Shown: one piece after another, positions 31,800 through 44,250 of the stretch | How the letters are laid out: every line of letters starts with the position of its first letter | Position numbering within the stretch: position 1 is the first letter of the stretch | From: Gigaspora rosea | Taxonomy: Eukaryota; Glomeromycota; Glomeromycetes; Diversisporales; Gigasporaceae | DNA: 64,000 bases | Direction: 5' to 3' | Assembly (NCBI GenBank): GCA_003550325.1 | Contig: QKWP01001136.1 | Span: 64,591-128,590, forward strand | Position numbers and translations under genes: made by a program | The notes under the pieces: generated by a model | Database searches by the model: none | Told to the model about the DNA's origin: nothing | Seen by the model: only the letters and a program-made list of their open reading frames with translations

Positions 31800-33560
31800 T
31801 ACAGATGGCAATAGGAAAAGGGACTAATTTCTTACTAGTGACAAGAAACAAAAGAGATTTACAGGATAACTAAGAAAAATAAAATAAGAATAGTAGCAGA
31901 GCATTGGCATCAAAATAACTATACAAAACATTTAAAGCTACAACCTTGCAAAGGTTGCATCCTCTTTACAAGTACTAGTGCTAATTCCTGCTATAGACAT
32001 TTTAATAAAAAGGAATCTCTGGCATTAATCCCAAAAATTGTGAACAAAGAAAATATCAAATTCCTATCATTTAATCCGGAGCAGTATCAGTATAGTAGGC
32101 AAAAAAGTGAAAGCTCCTCTTTAGAATCTAAAATAAAAAGATTATATATCATGAATCAACCAGAGTCTGATTTCTTATATAATTATAGATTAGATAGTAG
32201 CTTAAAAAAGAAATTGAATTTTTATATTTTGTATAACATTAGAAATAATCTATCTAGTTTAGTTTTTTATACAGATAGTTCCTTGGTAGTGGATTATATA
32301 GACACAAAGATGGGTACCAGTTGGGTTCAAATAGATAGCAGTAGGGAAAAATTAATTGCAGAAAATACATTAAAGTAAAAAATTGGTCTTTATTAACCAA
32401 AGCAGAACTTATTGCAATTTGGTTAGCTCTTGTTATAGCTCTGAACAATTCAACAGTAACAATTATTTCAAATAGTGCAGCTACGATAGCAAGTATTGAC
32501 AAAAGAAAAATACTCAATATACCGAATAGATGGTTTAAAGAAAAAATTACCTATTTATATTAGAATTTGTAGATATAATCTGTTTCAAAAAGACCAAGCT
32601 AATGCTTAAAAAGATCAAGAGCCATAGTACTACCATAGTAGCAATATCTGATATGACAAGACAAATGCTTTGGCTAAGCTTGCTTTACATCTTAACAAAC
32701 ATTCTAAGAAACGGCAATTTAAGGGTACAAGTTCCTTTTTTTTGACAAGATTGTCTTGTGGAAAAGCCTATATGCTTGTTCATTAAAACATTACTATTAT
32801 GGCAAACGGCTGCCAGGTAGAGAATTTCTAATAAGATTATGGCTATTAAGCCAGATCTCAATCAAACAAACTATGACTAGCAAAGTTTTTAGAATTTAAA
32901 AAAAAAACAAAAAAACAAAATAGTGTTCACTATACATCACTCGTTCAAAGTAAACAGCTTGCTACCAAAATTAAATGGCTTGCAAACAAATTGCCAGTTC
33001 TGAATAAATTAAAGAAGTGAAGTCCATTAATATATATAAGCAATGAAGGTATATGCTATAAATTAAAGGCAACAGAAACGCAAGACTATTTGGCAGACTG
33101 TACTTATCATAAATGGAGTTAGATAAATATAACTAAAGTTGCAGCTAGAGTTACATGATCTAAACTAAGTAGTACAGATCAGTTTTTGCTTCTGCTAGTA
33201 AGTTACTACTAACTGGTAGTGGGCTCATATATGCAAAAAATCATAAAACTATATTGAAGTTACATGAGAGGTCTAGTGCCAAATAAACTTTTGGAACATC
33301 TTATAGTATAGCCCATCTCAGCAAACATAGCCAAGACACTCATACAGAATTTCGTCTCAATAGTATGGAATGTTTTTACAAATCTATATAAAAAGAATGG
33401 TGTCGGCTCATTGGGCTATAGAAAAAAGAAGGTATCACCATTAAAAAGAAAAGAAGAAAGGCCAAAAAGAAACATATATTAAAAAGGAAAGTTAAAAGTA
33501 CTAGGAAAGAGAAGGCAAGGGTCAACCCCTAACACAAGTTCCAGTAGATTTTGTCTAGAA
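31800..33560 (+). pseudogene. LINE fragment with RNase H domain, decayed
   Basis: Peptides in order: KGCILFTSTSANSCYR-type cysteine-bearing stretch (31950), NLSSLVFYTDSSLVVDY (32250, first RNase H Asp), LTKAELIAIWLALVIALNN (32393, catalytic Glu) and ISNSAATIAS (32465, where the consensus SDSA has lost its Asp). The order matches the C-terminal RNase HI of some LINE ORF2 proteins. Stops and frameshifts are many and the third acidic residue is Asn. It is taken as the 3' part of the LINE at 24324-27400, displaced by the insertions between. The text after 32900 is too decayed to assign. Confidence 0.7.
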
Positions 33561-34225
33561 GAGAGTTTATTGTTAATAAAAGGAAAAAAGTTGTAGAAGA
33601 GAAGAGCTGTACTGCTAATAGTTTGTGGCAAGTAGTAGTTAAAAGTTATATCCAAAGTGGTAAAATTCCATTTTGGGCTGGGTCTTAGACAAATTTGACA
33701 AGACTCTCTAATTTATCAATAAATTAATATGACAACTTGCAATTAGATGCTACAAGGCAACTGGTTAATATCAGGCATGATTTTCTATTTTTGTAGCTTT
33801 GTATATAGAATTAGTTTACTTTTTCTGTACAAATAACATACTATCAAGCTCTGGCAAGATTTGTCTAAGAATTAAAAAAAAAAAATAGCAATTTTTAATA
33901 TTTTTATTTTTTTTCTTTTATTCATATAGAGTTTTAACCCAAATTAGGTAACCCATATGGGTTACCCAACCTGGTGGGTCATAGATCAAAAATTGCTCTA
34001 ATTTGGATCAAACAGGTCAGAATTCAAATAGGCAAAATACTATATTATGCAATTTAACTAATATAACTATATAAATAGTAGTAGAAATAATTTACTATAT
34101 AAATATTAAAGCTTTTATTTAGATTATCTAATCTGTGCAAACCAACTTCTTAATAGACTACAAATTGAAAATTGGGCTATTAAAATTAGAGCTTTAATCA
34201 GTACAGATTCAAAACTTAGTTTGTC
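33561..34225. other. Gene-free stretch 3' of the LINE
   Basis: No gene is supported. It includes GGGTTACC repeats at 33941-33990 and may hold the 3' UTR of the LINE. Confidence 0.4.
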
Positions 34226-34237
34226 TAATCTGTATTA

Positions 34238-34381
34238 GAGGTTGGAACCAGTTTTAATAATTTGGGTTTATTATGTGAATTTCGTAATATTTTAGAATTT
34301 ATTAAAATTTAATTGGATTAAATTCTTAAATATCACAAAATTCATGTGATAAACCCGAATTATTAAACTGGTTCCAACCTC
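34238..34381. mobile_element. 144-bp foldback MITE with 12-bp flanking repeat
   Basis: Arms begin GAGGTTGGAACCAGTTTTAA and end with the inverse (…CTGGTTCCAACCTC). The flanks are a perfect direct repeat TAATCTGTATTA (34226-34237, 34382-34393). Depending on where the TIR is cut, the TSD is 10-12 bp, longer than that of hAT and closer to MULE-like elements. Confidence 0.8.
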
Positions 34382-34904
34382 TAATCTGTATTAAATGAAC
34401 AATAAAGTATATGTTTGTTTTATTTTTAAAAAAACATATAAGGTGGAAAAGAGTAATTTGGTAAATTTTGATATCTTATAATTTAATAATCAGAATCAAA
34501 TAATTTTTATACTATTTGATTCATCTTAATAAGTCAAATTAAATGGCACCAAGATCACTGATTTTGATATCTGGATCACAAGATATTTTCGATTATTTGC
34601 TATATTTACATTTTGTTAATATTCTTCTTAAAAATCATTTTTGTGCAATATTTAGTTGATTGTCCAAAGCGTAGCGAGGACATACCTGTACGAGTAAACT
34701 TGAATGCACGTCTATGCAATGTTAGTCAGATCAGGCCAATAAAATTTGAGGATTGACAGTTTCCGTGATGATCCGCAGTCAGTATAACAATTGATTATTA
34801 ATATACCGTTTTATATGTTACACATGTACACTATTTTGCATATTCTATTAAATGGCTATTAATTAAAAATTATGTATTACTATTGCTTCGGACCCATATC
34901 AGAT

Positions 34905-35040
34905 TCTGATTTTCTAATAATATTTTATGATTTAGTGATTAGAATTAGAAAACTTTATATTATTTGATTCATCTCATTAAAATGAATCAAATAATATAAA
35001 AATCATTCAATTCTAACTACTGAATCATACAAATACTATT
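34905..35040. repeat. Foldback, family H
   Basis: ATTTGATTCATCTCATTAAA at the centre pairs with its own right arm, flanked by GATTAGAATTAGAA and its inverse. Related to arms near 250-360, 6000-6270, 34490-34560 and 48645-48930. Confidence 0.65.
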
Positions 35041-35239
35041 AATTCACCAAATTACCACTACTATTAATTTTCATATCTGTAAATTCTTTAACAAATAGTA
35101 AATAACTTAAATAAGAAGAATTAAAAAAAATTGATTTTTCACAATTAACAATTAGCTTTTTTAAATAGGTTCAATTTAACCGAATTGAAAACAATAAGAT
35201 TACCGGTAACTGCATATAAGGTGTATTTAATATTTCAGA

Positions 35240-35493
35240 TATAGGGGTAAGTTAGTAGAAAAAAAGACAAACCATTTTTAATAAAATTTTTTTAATTTTT
35301 AAATTAAAATATCTTAACAACTATTTAATCAAATTTGCTAAAATTTTTTTTATTTTAATTTTAAAATTATATAAAATTAAAATAAAAAAAAATTTATTAA
35401 ATTTATTAAAATAGTTGTTAAGATATTTAAGTTTAAAATCAAAAAAACTTTTAATTAGAAAAATTTGGTCTTTTTCGACTGACACACCCTATA
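35240..35493. mobile_element. Foldback MITE, TATAGGG ends
   Basis: The left end is TATAGGGGTAAGTTAGTAGA and the right end in reverse complement TATAGGGTGTGTCAGTCGAA. Long arms follow with AATATCTTAACAACTATTTA and its inverse. The same arm sequence recurs at 48970-49042 and 49360-49440. Confidence 0.65.
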
Positions 35494-35809
35494 TATAGAT
35501 ACATTTTTTGAATTTTCTGATATGCTGAATTACAATTTAAGGCTATATTTGTTAATATGGCTACAAACTTAACTGAGCTGAGTTTTTTAACAATATTTAA
35601 TATTTGTCAAAAATTTATCTATATAAAAATTTAAAGAGTAGTCTTTTAGGCCAATAAGATATTCCTTTTGAATATCAGTTGTAACAATATAATTATAAAT
35701 AGATTTTATTACTTTCTTGATGCATCGCATATTAAAATATCAAACACGCAACTTTGCACTTGCCGTCTGTCCACTCACACGATTTTTAAATTATTTTTAA
35801 TTGGCCAAT

Positions 35810-36440
35810 TTATAAAATTGATAATAACTTTTGATCTACTAGTCCATTTTGGATGATTTAACTATCAAAATGTTTGTCTCGATGAGCGATTTTAACAAGC
35901 CCAAAATCATTAAAATCCAATTACAGGATCTCAAGATCTTTCATCACTAAGTAAATTTCTTTACTATTGAATAACTTTTGATTTACTAGGCTGTTTTGTA
36001 TGATTTAACCACCAAAATGTTCATCTCAGTGAGACGATTCTAACAAGCCCAAAATCGTTAAATTCCAATTACAGGATCCAAAGATCGATAAAGATTTATC
36101 AATCATTTAATCAAATTAATTTTAAAATCAATTTGATTAAATGATTAATAAATCTTTATCGATCTTTGGATCCTGTGATTGGAATTTAACAATTTTGGGC
36201 TTGCTAGAATCGTCTTACTGAGACAAACATTTTAGTGGTTAAATCATCCAAAACAGCCCAGTGGATCAAAAGTTATTCAATAGTAAAGAAATTTACTTAG
36301 TAATGAATGATCTTAGGATTCTGTAATTGGATTTTAATAATTTTGGGCTTGTTAGAATCGTCTTATCGAGATGAACATTTTGATAGTTAAATCATCCAAA
36401 ACGGACTAATGGATCAAAAGTTATTATTAATTCTATAAAT
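35810..36440. mobile_element. Large foldback, family A
   Basis: Arms of about 310 bp meet near 36120 (GATCGATAAAGATTTATCAA against its inverse). Each arm holds two family A units, with ACAGGATCxxAAGATC and GATCAAAAGTTATTCAATAG. The outer ends are ATAACTTTTGATCTACTAGT and inverse. Confidence 0.8.
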
Positions 36441-37603
36441 TAGAACATATATAAAATTTATAGTACAAAAAATAAAATTGGGTTTTAGACAAATAATTTT
36501 ATGCTTTTATCTAGTAAATAGCAAACTTTTTTAATTCTTATATTTATATAAATATTTAGCTCCAGACAAACAATGCTATGCATTTATCTAGTATAAATTA
36601 TTATATTAATATTTAAATTATATACATATCAGATAATCAAAATTCTGTTAAAAAATCTACAGTACTTGCTATTTTGATAATCATAGTGTAATTAAGCTAT
36701 TTTGTAATAAAACTATTTTGATTTTTATATGAATAAGTTTAAATTAGTGTGTATTAAAGTTATTATAATTTCTGTTATTAGTTACTATAAGAGTTTTGTT
36801 ACAAAGCTTATTTGCTATTTTGTTAACTCAATATATGGTCTAGTTTGTATTAAAGTGATTAGATTAGAATTATTTAATTTTTATTGTAAGATACTATAAA
36901 TAATTATGTTATAGAACTAATTTGCAATTAATGATGCTGCCTGAAACTATTTTGAGCTAATGAACAAAACTAAAACTCCAATATTTTGCTTAAAACTAAT
37001 TCGAAACTATGTAAAAATTCTAATACTATGCCAAAATTCTGAAATAAGTTTATATTAATATTGATACTGTTCTATTTAAATTTGCTTGAAATCTAAAACT
37101 ATATCAAAGTTCTTTTCCAATAACTATTTTTTAACAAACTCTTTATGATGTACCATTTATCAATGACTATTTACACTGATACAACCACTTATAATCTCAA
37201 AATTCTATTTTTACAATTTTCATATTTCTAACAACTACCTCTTCTTTTTTTTTTTAATACTATACTACTTCTCCAACTTCTTTGCAATTTTTTTGTTAAT
37301 TAACAAATAGATAACTCAACACAATCACTTATCTGATGAATTTTTATCCAACAATTACTTTTCATTCCCAATGCAACTATTTCACATATCTGACAACTAC
37401 TTTTTTTACTCTTTTTTAATACTATTTACTAGTTATTTACTACTTTCTAATACAAACACTTTCTCAACAACACTCTTCAATTTTATAGTTATTTCCAATA
37501 AACTACTCACCAAAATAATCTTCACAATATTATTTTTTAAACAATTAGTTATTTTTTGATAAAAAAAATTCAAATTATTAAAAAAATATATTTTAATAAA
37601 AAA
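36441..37603. other. Gene-free AT-rich stretch
   Basis: No gene or clear repeat family. T- and A-rich low-complexity stretches produce small accidental ORFs (for example 37371-37559). Confidence 0.4.
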
Positions 37604-38212
37604 TACTATATATTTTCAAAAATAAGCTACCTTTTTTGGACTAAATATTACTTGAAAAAATATAGAGTAACTTATTTTTAAATTGTTAAATTTTTTGAAA
37701 AATTGAAAAACATACTAATAAAAAGTTGTCCAAATAATGTAAAAATTTTACTATAAGTGGGGATGGTTAAAGCCAGGTGTGTTTATATATTTTTGATTAT
37801 TTAATTAAAATTAGAGTAAAAGTTAGTTAGGGTTAGAGTTAGGCTTACCTAATAAATAAAATTGTCATCCCAACATTTTTTATTAATGCTTCTAAACAAG
37901 TTTAGACAATTGTTTCTTTTATTTTCTGTATTTTTCACTTTTTCTTTGTTTTTGTCTTATTGAGCTGATCTGTAAAAATTAAAATGTTATAATTTGATTT
38001 AATTTTTATCACATGAATGCACTTGGCTTTAGAAAACCCCTATAAGTATATTTTGATGTCCTGAACAAGTTTACTTAATTGTACTTTTATTAAAATTTGG
38101 ACTTTTATAGGTAGCAACTGCTAATACATTTTTTGAGATTTTTGAAAAAAATCAGAGAGTAGCTTATTTTTGAGGTAGCTTATTTTTAAAAATATATAGT
38201 AAATAAATAAAA
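37604..38212 (-). mobile_element. Family J MITE, copy 1, split by a second element
   Basis: The ends carry TTTTCAAAAATAAGCTACC and its inverse, with TACTRTATATT at the tips. Homologous in reverse orientation to 42433-42756. The two halves (37604-37758 and 38040-38212) are separated by a 281-bp insertion with its own TSD. Confidence 0.7.
37759..38039. mobile_element. 281-bp element with 8-bp TSD inside family J
   Basis: Flanked by perfect CTATAAGT (37751-37758, 38040-38047). The ends read GGGGATGGTTAAAGCCAGGT and, in reverse complement, GGGTTTTCTAAAGCCAAGTG. The intact family J copy at 42433-42756 has no such insert. It contains TTAGTTAGGGTTAGAGTTAGG. TSD length and weak TIRs suggest a hAT-type MITE. 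Confidence 0.65.
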
Positions 38213-39092
38213 AATTAAATTATTAAAAAAAATTGCTACTAGTAAATATAAAATAAAAAAATTAAATTTTAAAAATTAAAAATACAAAAATTTTGCTAGT
38301 CAATCAAACTTTAAAATCATATACAAAGTTTGTAACTCAAAAATTTTGAGTTATGAACTTTTTATATTGGAAAATTTTTTTAGTACAGCCTTGCACAAAT
38401 TGTTAAAAAAAACAATTATTAAAAATTAATGCAGATTTGCGCACTGCTAGTAATCATTGAAGAACTTTTTTAATTTTTTGTACAAATTTAATTTTTTGTA
38501 CAAATCTTTAACAATTAATTTGTGCAGATAAACAAAAAGCAAATAATAATAATTTCACCTAAATATATATATATATTTTTTAATTGGCGATTATGCCATA
38601 CTTTTATTTATGAAAATAGTTACATTATTTAATGCTATTACTATTTTCAGTACTTTGTACCTTACAATTAAATTACAGCTCACCCGGTTACTCAAGGCAC
38701 CTGTGTGTGACCTGCTAATTCAGAATTCGGCTCTCTCCCTTATCGAGTGATTTCGCCTAAATATTAAATGCAAGCTAAATTTTTATATATTAATAAAAGA
38801 ATATATTTGAATATTCATATATTTTAATAATAATAATAATTTATTACAAAATTATAACACTGTATTGATTAATTATAAATTTTACAAAAATAATAAAAAA
38901 TAATATATTTTTATTAAAAAAACCAATAAAAAATAATATATTTTGACGATATGTCACACCCCTGCTTCGACCAATCAGATCGCACAATTTAATAGGCAAA
39001 AAATTTGATTTTTTAAAAATTTAAATATACTTAATAAAGTGTAAAATATATATATAATAGTATATTATATAACATAAAATTTTATTCTGAAC
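38213..39092. other. Gene-free AT-rich stretch
   Basis: No supported gene. Contains microsatellite-like (AATA)n and (TA)n tracts near 38565 and 38820-38900. Confidence 0.4.
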
Positions 39093-39480
39093 AACTTTTT
39101 CTAAGTTAGGCCATGCAAATAAAATTAATTGGTTCTCGTAACATCTTAAGACCAACCAAGGGCACCCAGCACCCAGATGTTATTGTTATAATCTAAAAAA
39201 TATTATATAAATTTTTTAAATACTAAAACCTCTTTATATAAAAATATGTATAGTAATCTTAAAAACTATATATATTAATATAAAATAACATTTGATTTTT
39301 TTAAAAAAATTCACCCAGCCGGGTTATGAGAACCAATTTTATTTATGTGCATGGCCTTATAAAGATAGATTGTTTTAGTAAAAAAACGTTTTATAAGAAA
39401 AATTAAAATTTTCCAAAGTTAGCACTTATAAAACTTTTTTTTTACTAAAACAATCTACTTTTTTAACTTAGAAAAAGTTG
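39093..39480. repeat. Nested foldback
   Basis: Outer arms AACAACTTTTTCTAAGTTA (39093) and its inverse near 39460; inner arms AATTGGTTCTCGTAAC (39130) and its inverse near 39320. A related half lies at 40740-40850. Confidence 0.55.
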
Positions 39481-39594
39481 TTTAGTATAAAATTTTATAT
39501 GTAATACTTAAATGTAAATATAGACTATATTAGTAAAAAAAAAGTTTTGTATGTGCTAACATTCGAAATTTTTGATTTTCTTATAAAACATTTT

Positions 39595-40390
39595 TTTTTT
39601 TAACTTTGACGGTCTTGCTAGAGCCTAACTTGTTTATTAATCCTGAACAGTTTACAATTGTAAATGAACTAATATATCCACTATTATATAGGTCCAACTT
39701 TATCCGGCTACTTTAAGAGTACTCAAATGCAACTCGTTGCACCAAACTCCTGAGAGAATGGGGTCTCAACGTCAGTACCGTCAAGTTTATAAGATTTCTC
39801 TTCAAATCCCTCCCATCTAGCATCAATGGTGGGGTCAGATAATAATAGCATGTACTATTATCTGTATACTACCATTCAAGAAAAATGAGATATAAAAGAA
39901 ATAAAAGGGTCGTAAAAAAAAAAAAAAAAGAGGGAAAATAGCATCGAACCTAGATGAGAAACCAAAAACAACAACAAAAGAAAAAGATGTAAGATGAGAG
40001 AAACAAAGAAAAAGCCTATAAACAAGGCAGAATTGACTAATCCTATCTAAAAAAAAATGAGAAAAAAGAGAGGAGATAACAAATACTAATACTAATACTA
40101 ATACTGCTAATGTTTAAAAATTATAATACTGCACAGTATAATTCTGCCAAAGTACTATGTACTTAAAAGAAAGAAAACTAAACTATGCCTAATTGAAAGT
40201 TCTAGAAAAAAATTTCATCTCGAATTTTTCACTAAAACATCTCATATGTCATTTGTTTATTCACAGAATTCAAATTCACTCGTGACTGATTCCGATTAGG
40301 TAAACATATTCCCAAATTGGAAGGAGTAAACACTGCCGATTTTTTGGAGGGAGTAAACTGAATTGCCCACTTTTTGGCGAAATTTCAAAA
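39595..40390. repeat. Family I repeat, copy 2
   Basis: Moderately similar to 19950-20650, with the same order of landmarks (TATCCGGCTAC, A-rich centre, AATACTGC, TTTTTTGGAGGGAGTA, CCACTTTTTGG). Includes a (ACTAAT)n tract near 40085-40105. Decayed, no intact ORF. Confidence 0.5.
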
Positions 40391-41116
40391 AAACCAAAGA
40401 GAGATAACAGGGAGACCAAAACTTGTAAAGAGTGTAAGTTTTACGTTTTGTAGAATAGTATAGATAACCAAAAGTATGTTTCTGTCTAGACTTCTATATC
40501 TTTTGACAAAAAACTCCAGGGTTTTAGCCCTACTATGTTTTCTATAGCAACGAAGTCTTCTACCCGGAGAACCAAACCCACAAGGAAAAATCTTTTTCAG
40601 CTCTATTTCAGTCTTTTCGTATGCAAACTGAAGTCCTGCATCCAAGTTGCTTCTAGATAGAGTTTTTGTTATATATAAAAATACTAACTACAAAATTTTC
40701 ATAGGTTGGTGCTTATGGAAAATTTTGGTTCAGAGGATCGTCAGAAAGAGTTTTTCGGTATCCCTCTATAAAACATTTTTTTTTACTAAAACAATCTATC
40801 TTTATGACTTAGAAAAAGTTGTTCAGAATAAAATTTTACATTATATACTTTAATATGTTTGTTTGTTTTTACATTTTACTAGTAAAATTTTAATTTTTAA
40901 ACTTAAAATTTTATGTTTACAAAATCGTGCAATTTGATTGGACCGAATCAGGGTGCGACATGTCACATGTGTGACAAATTTCTATTCCCATATATTTTTA
41001 TTAAAAAAAAAAATTTATATTTTGGTGCACTATGCATCATAGTGCACCCCTTTGTCCGGTGTTACACTTGATCATATAGATTGTTTGTCCCCTTTGTTTG
41101 GTGTTATACCTGATCA

Positions 41117-41741
41117 CAGTGTTGTCATGGAACACTGCCATGGACAGTGGACAGTCTGGAATGGGACGTTTGGTACATGTCTGCCCAGAATTTTTTTTGT
41201 TTTAGACATTCAGCGAATCAACATGTAATTACTAGTGATGCTACTGAAATTGATTTTTAAAAAAGACCTATTTCGTCTTCATTAAAGAAAATTAAAATTT
41301 TTTATAAAGAAGAGCAAATAAAATTTATATAGATATGTTTCTTATAATTCGTCTATTCAAAAAAAGTATCAAATAATTTTGTCTTTCAAGTAAAATAGAT
41401 CAAAAAAGATTTCGTCTTCAAATTTTAATTTCAGGTTTTAGAACCTGAAATAGTTTCGTCTTCATGTATAGTAATTACCAACCAATAAAATTCGTTGTAT
41501 TCATCATAAATTATTATCATTTTTTACAAAATGCAAACCAAGGGTCTGTATAATTCTGCAATTTGATAGTTTTACTCAGCAGACATGTTCCGGATATAGT
41601 AGGGACAAGTTAAAAATTAGTAGAACATTGTCTATAAACAATATCGTATTGGGACATTATTGCAGACATGTCCCGGATGTCCCATCCCAGACTGTCTGTG
41701 TCTCTGTAAAATTGGCAGAACAATGTCCGTGTACAACTCAG
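41117..41741. mobile_element. hAT-like element containing a family G MITE
   Basis: The ends are CAGTGTTGTCATGG and, in reverse complement, CTGAGTTGTACACGG. Both continue to GACAGTCTGGRATGGGAC. Flanks CCTGATCA and CCTGATTA are an 8-bp TSD with one mismatch. The family G copy at 41233-41470 is inserted inside. No transposase ORF is present. Confidence 0.6.
41233..41470 (+). mobile_element. Family G MITE (8-bp TSD), copy 2
   Basis: TAGTGATGCTACT ... TTCATGTATA, 238 bp, flanked by perfect GTAATTAC (41225-41232, 41471-41478). Same orientation as copy 1. Confidence 0.92.
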
Positions 41742-42432
41742 CCTGATTATATAGATCATGTGTTCTAACAGATCACAAGACTATCATGGAGTATATAATA
41801 ATTAGTGATCATCATTGATAATCAATGGTTTTATTCCTATGATAAACCTAATTTTTTTCTTTTCGTTTAGATGTATTATAGGATTCATGGTCGTCATGTG
41901 TCTTTGCAAGCCTGTGTTTTAGTTTTGGCTCAAGTATGCAATATTTTGTTGTGCTTTTTTTTTGTTTTTTGGCTGCAAAACAGTTCGACTAACGCGATAC
42001 TCATTTCTTCTTTCTATAATGCTCCAAGTCACTTTTTATCAAATGCACCAAATTTGGCTAGATATATTCAGAAATGACCCCAAAATATACATAAATAGGT
42101 CAGGTTAATTATAGGGTTACTAAAAAAGGAAAAATCTGCAAAAACTTTAAAAATAAGCAAAAAATTACTATAAATAAAAAAGATCTGTATAAAAAATCTC
42201 AAAAATAAGCAAACTCATACCTGACCTATCTACGTATATTTCGGGGTCCTATTCAGGGTAGCCAAATTTGGCTAGATATATCCAAGATGCGCCAAATTTA
42301 AATTTGACTAGATATAAAAATTTGTAACCCAGCCTAAATTATCTGCTGTCATAGTACAAATACTGTAGGTCATATAATATAAATGATTTTTGTGAATTAG
42401 TATCACAAAATCATTTTGATATTGGTGTTGCG
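41742..42432. other. Gene-free stretch with an imperfect foldback
   Basis: GACCCCAAAATATACATAAA (near 42077) pairs with TACGTATATTTCGGGGTC (near 42233), suggesting an old MITE. The ORF at 41871-42077 has no recognisable domain. Confidence 0.45.
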
Positions 42433-42756
42433 TACTGTATATTCCCGAAAATAAGCTACAGTACTCCAAAAATAAGCTACCCCCTGATTTTTTTTAAAAA
42501 TCTCAAAAAATACGTTGACAGTTGCTACATATAAAACTTTTTTTTTACTAAGTAAACTTCAAAAGTTCGATTAAGTAATATTGTTCAGCGCATCAAAATA
42601 CACCTACAATAAAAATTTGATATCATTTGGACAACTTTTTATTAGTACGTTTTTCAATTTTTTCAAAAACGTCTATACGCTAAAAATAAGCTACCCACAA
42701 TTTTTCGTGTAATTTTTGGCCCAAAAAAGGTAGCTTATTTTCAGAAATATACGGTA
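42433..42756 (+). mobile_element. Family J MITE, copy 2 (intact)
   Basis: Ends TACTGTATATTCCCGAAAAT and, in reverse complement, TACCGTATATTTCTGAAAAT. Short GAAAATAAGCTAC motifs repeat near both ends. TA at the tips fits a Tc1/mariner-type MITE. Confidence 0.7.
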
Positions 42757-43317
42757 GTCACCTGTGTAGTGATCATATATGTATGTATATGCGTATGTAT
42801 TTGGTAACTGCGCAACTAGGGATGAGAATCGATTCTATAATAATCAATTTAATAGTTAATCACTAATTAATACTAATTTATTAACACTAAACATAGTATA
42901 TACATACAGTATGTTGTGAAGGACAAAAATTATTATAGGATAAAGATATTCAGACTGATTTAATTGATGCTAATGCTATTGGTTTGGTCTTATAAAGATC
43001 TAGAACTAGTCAAGAACTGATTTATTGTTTTTACACCAATTTTATATAGAACAAATATATATGATGCCAATTTTGATGTAAATTATATAACTAATTTTAT
43101 AGCTTACATAATAAATTGTATAAATTTTTTATCATATAATTTTGATATTTGGACTTTTTAAAAAATTTTAACCAATAAGTTTGATAAAGCTAAAAATAAA
43201 GATTTATTTTTATCGGTTATTTATTAAATAAATTATTAGATTTTATAGTTATAAGATTTTAAAAAAGCAATCAGAATTTGATGAGAAGTAACTTGGAGTA
43301 CCATATGTAGTTTTTCA

Positions 43318-44250
43318 TTTGTCCGCTTTGTCTGGAATTAGGTTTCCGATTTTGGGTGGGTACTATTAACTTGCTTGTTGTTTTGTTTGCATAGCTATAA
43401 AATGTATTCAAACAATACTTCTATTTCTTTTTTTCCAGTGATTTTTGTTTGTCCACTCCATTCTTCTTGCAGATTTGTCTAGGGTTAGGTTTTCAGTTTT
43501 GAGTTGGTATATTGTACTTGGTATTGTTTTTTGTTTGACTGGTTGTAAAACACGTGTTTATTTCTTTTTTTAGCATATTTTGTTTGCCCACTTTTCTAAT
43601 GACCATTCTTTCCAAATAGTTCATTTGTTGCTTTGACTATAGCTAGGCTTTCTGTTTCGGTAAGTACATTAACTATATTTGTTGTTTTTTGTTTTTTAGT
43701 AGTAAAACACGTTCAAATAACGTGTCTATTTCGTTTTTCGGTATTTTTTATTTGTACACTTTTCTAATACTAATTTATTTCAGGTAATTTTGTTTGTCCA
43801 TTTTGTCTATGGCTAGGATTTCTGTTTTAGTGGGTATTAATTGCGCTTGTTATCTTTGCTTTTTCGGTTATGAACACGTTTAAGTAATACTTATTTTTTT
43901 TCTCTAATAGTTTTTATTTGTTCATCTATTTTTTTTCATAGGTTGTTAACTTCGTCTAGAGTTTATTTCCGGTTTTGGGTGGGTATATTAACTGTACTTG
44001 TTGTACTTGTTTTGTTTTCCCAGTCTGAAAATGTTCAAGTAATGCACATTTCTTTTTCTGATGATTTTCATTTTCCAGTTTCGCTTAGTTGATATCATTT
44101 CTAGTTTCGGGTAAGTATATTAGCTGTGCTTGGTTTTGTTTTCTTAGATTGAAAACATTCAAGTAATGCACTTTCTTTTTGTGGTGATTTTTGTTTTCTA
44201 CTTCTCATATTTCTGCTATAAAATTTTGTTGAGTCGTCTAGGGTTAGAGT
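43318..44250 (+). repeat. Degenerate minisatellite, about seven units of 120-170 bp
   Basis: Units begin near 43318, 43451, 43585, 43753, 43920, 44076 and 44199. Each has a GTCTAGGGTTAGG-like block, GTTTTGGGTGGGTAT, TGTACTTGTTGTTTTG, then AAACACGTTCAAGTAA and a T-rich ATTTCTTTTT tail. The units are strongly strand-asymmetric (G/T-rich). Non-coding. Confidence 0.65.

Noticed and set aside
27470..31803. Outer hAT element with TAGAGRTCTG ends and GAATATTC repeats enclosing family E
   Set aside because: Ends look related (near 27475 and 31793) but no matching TSD was found, so it is not listed as a feature.
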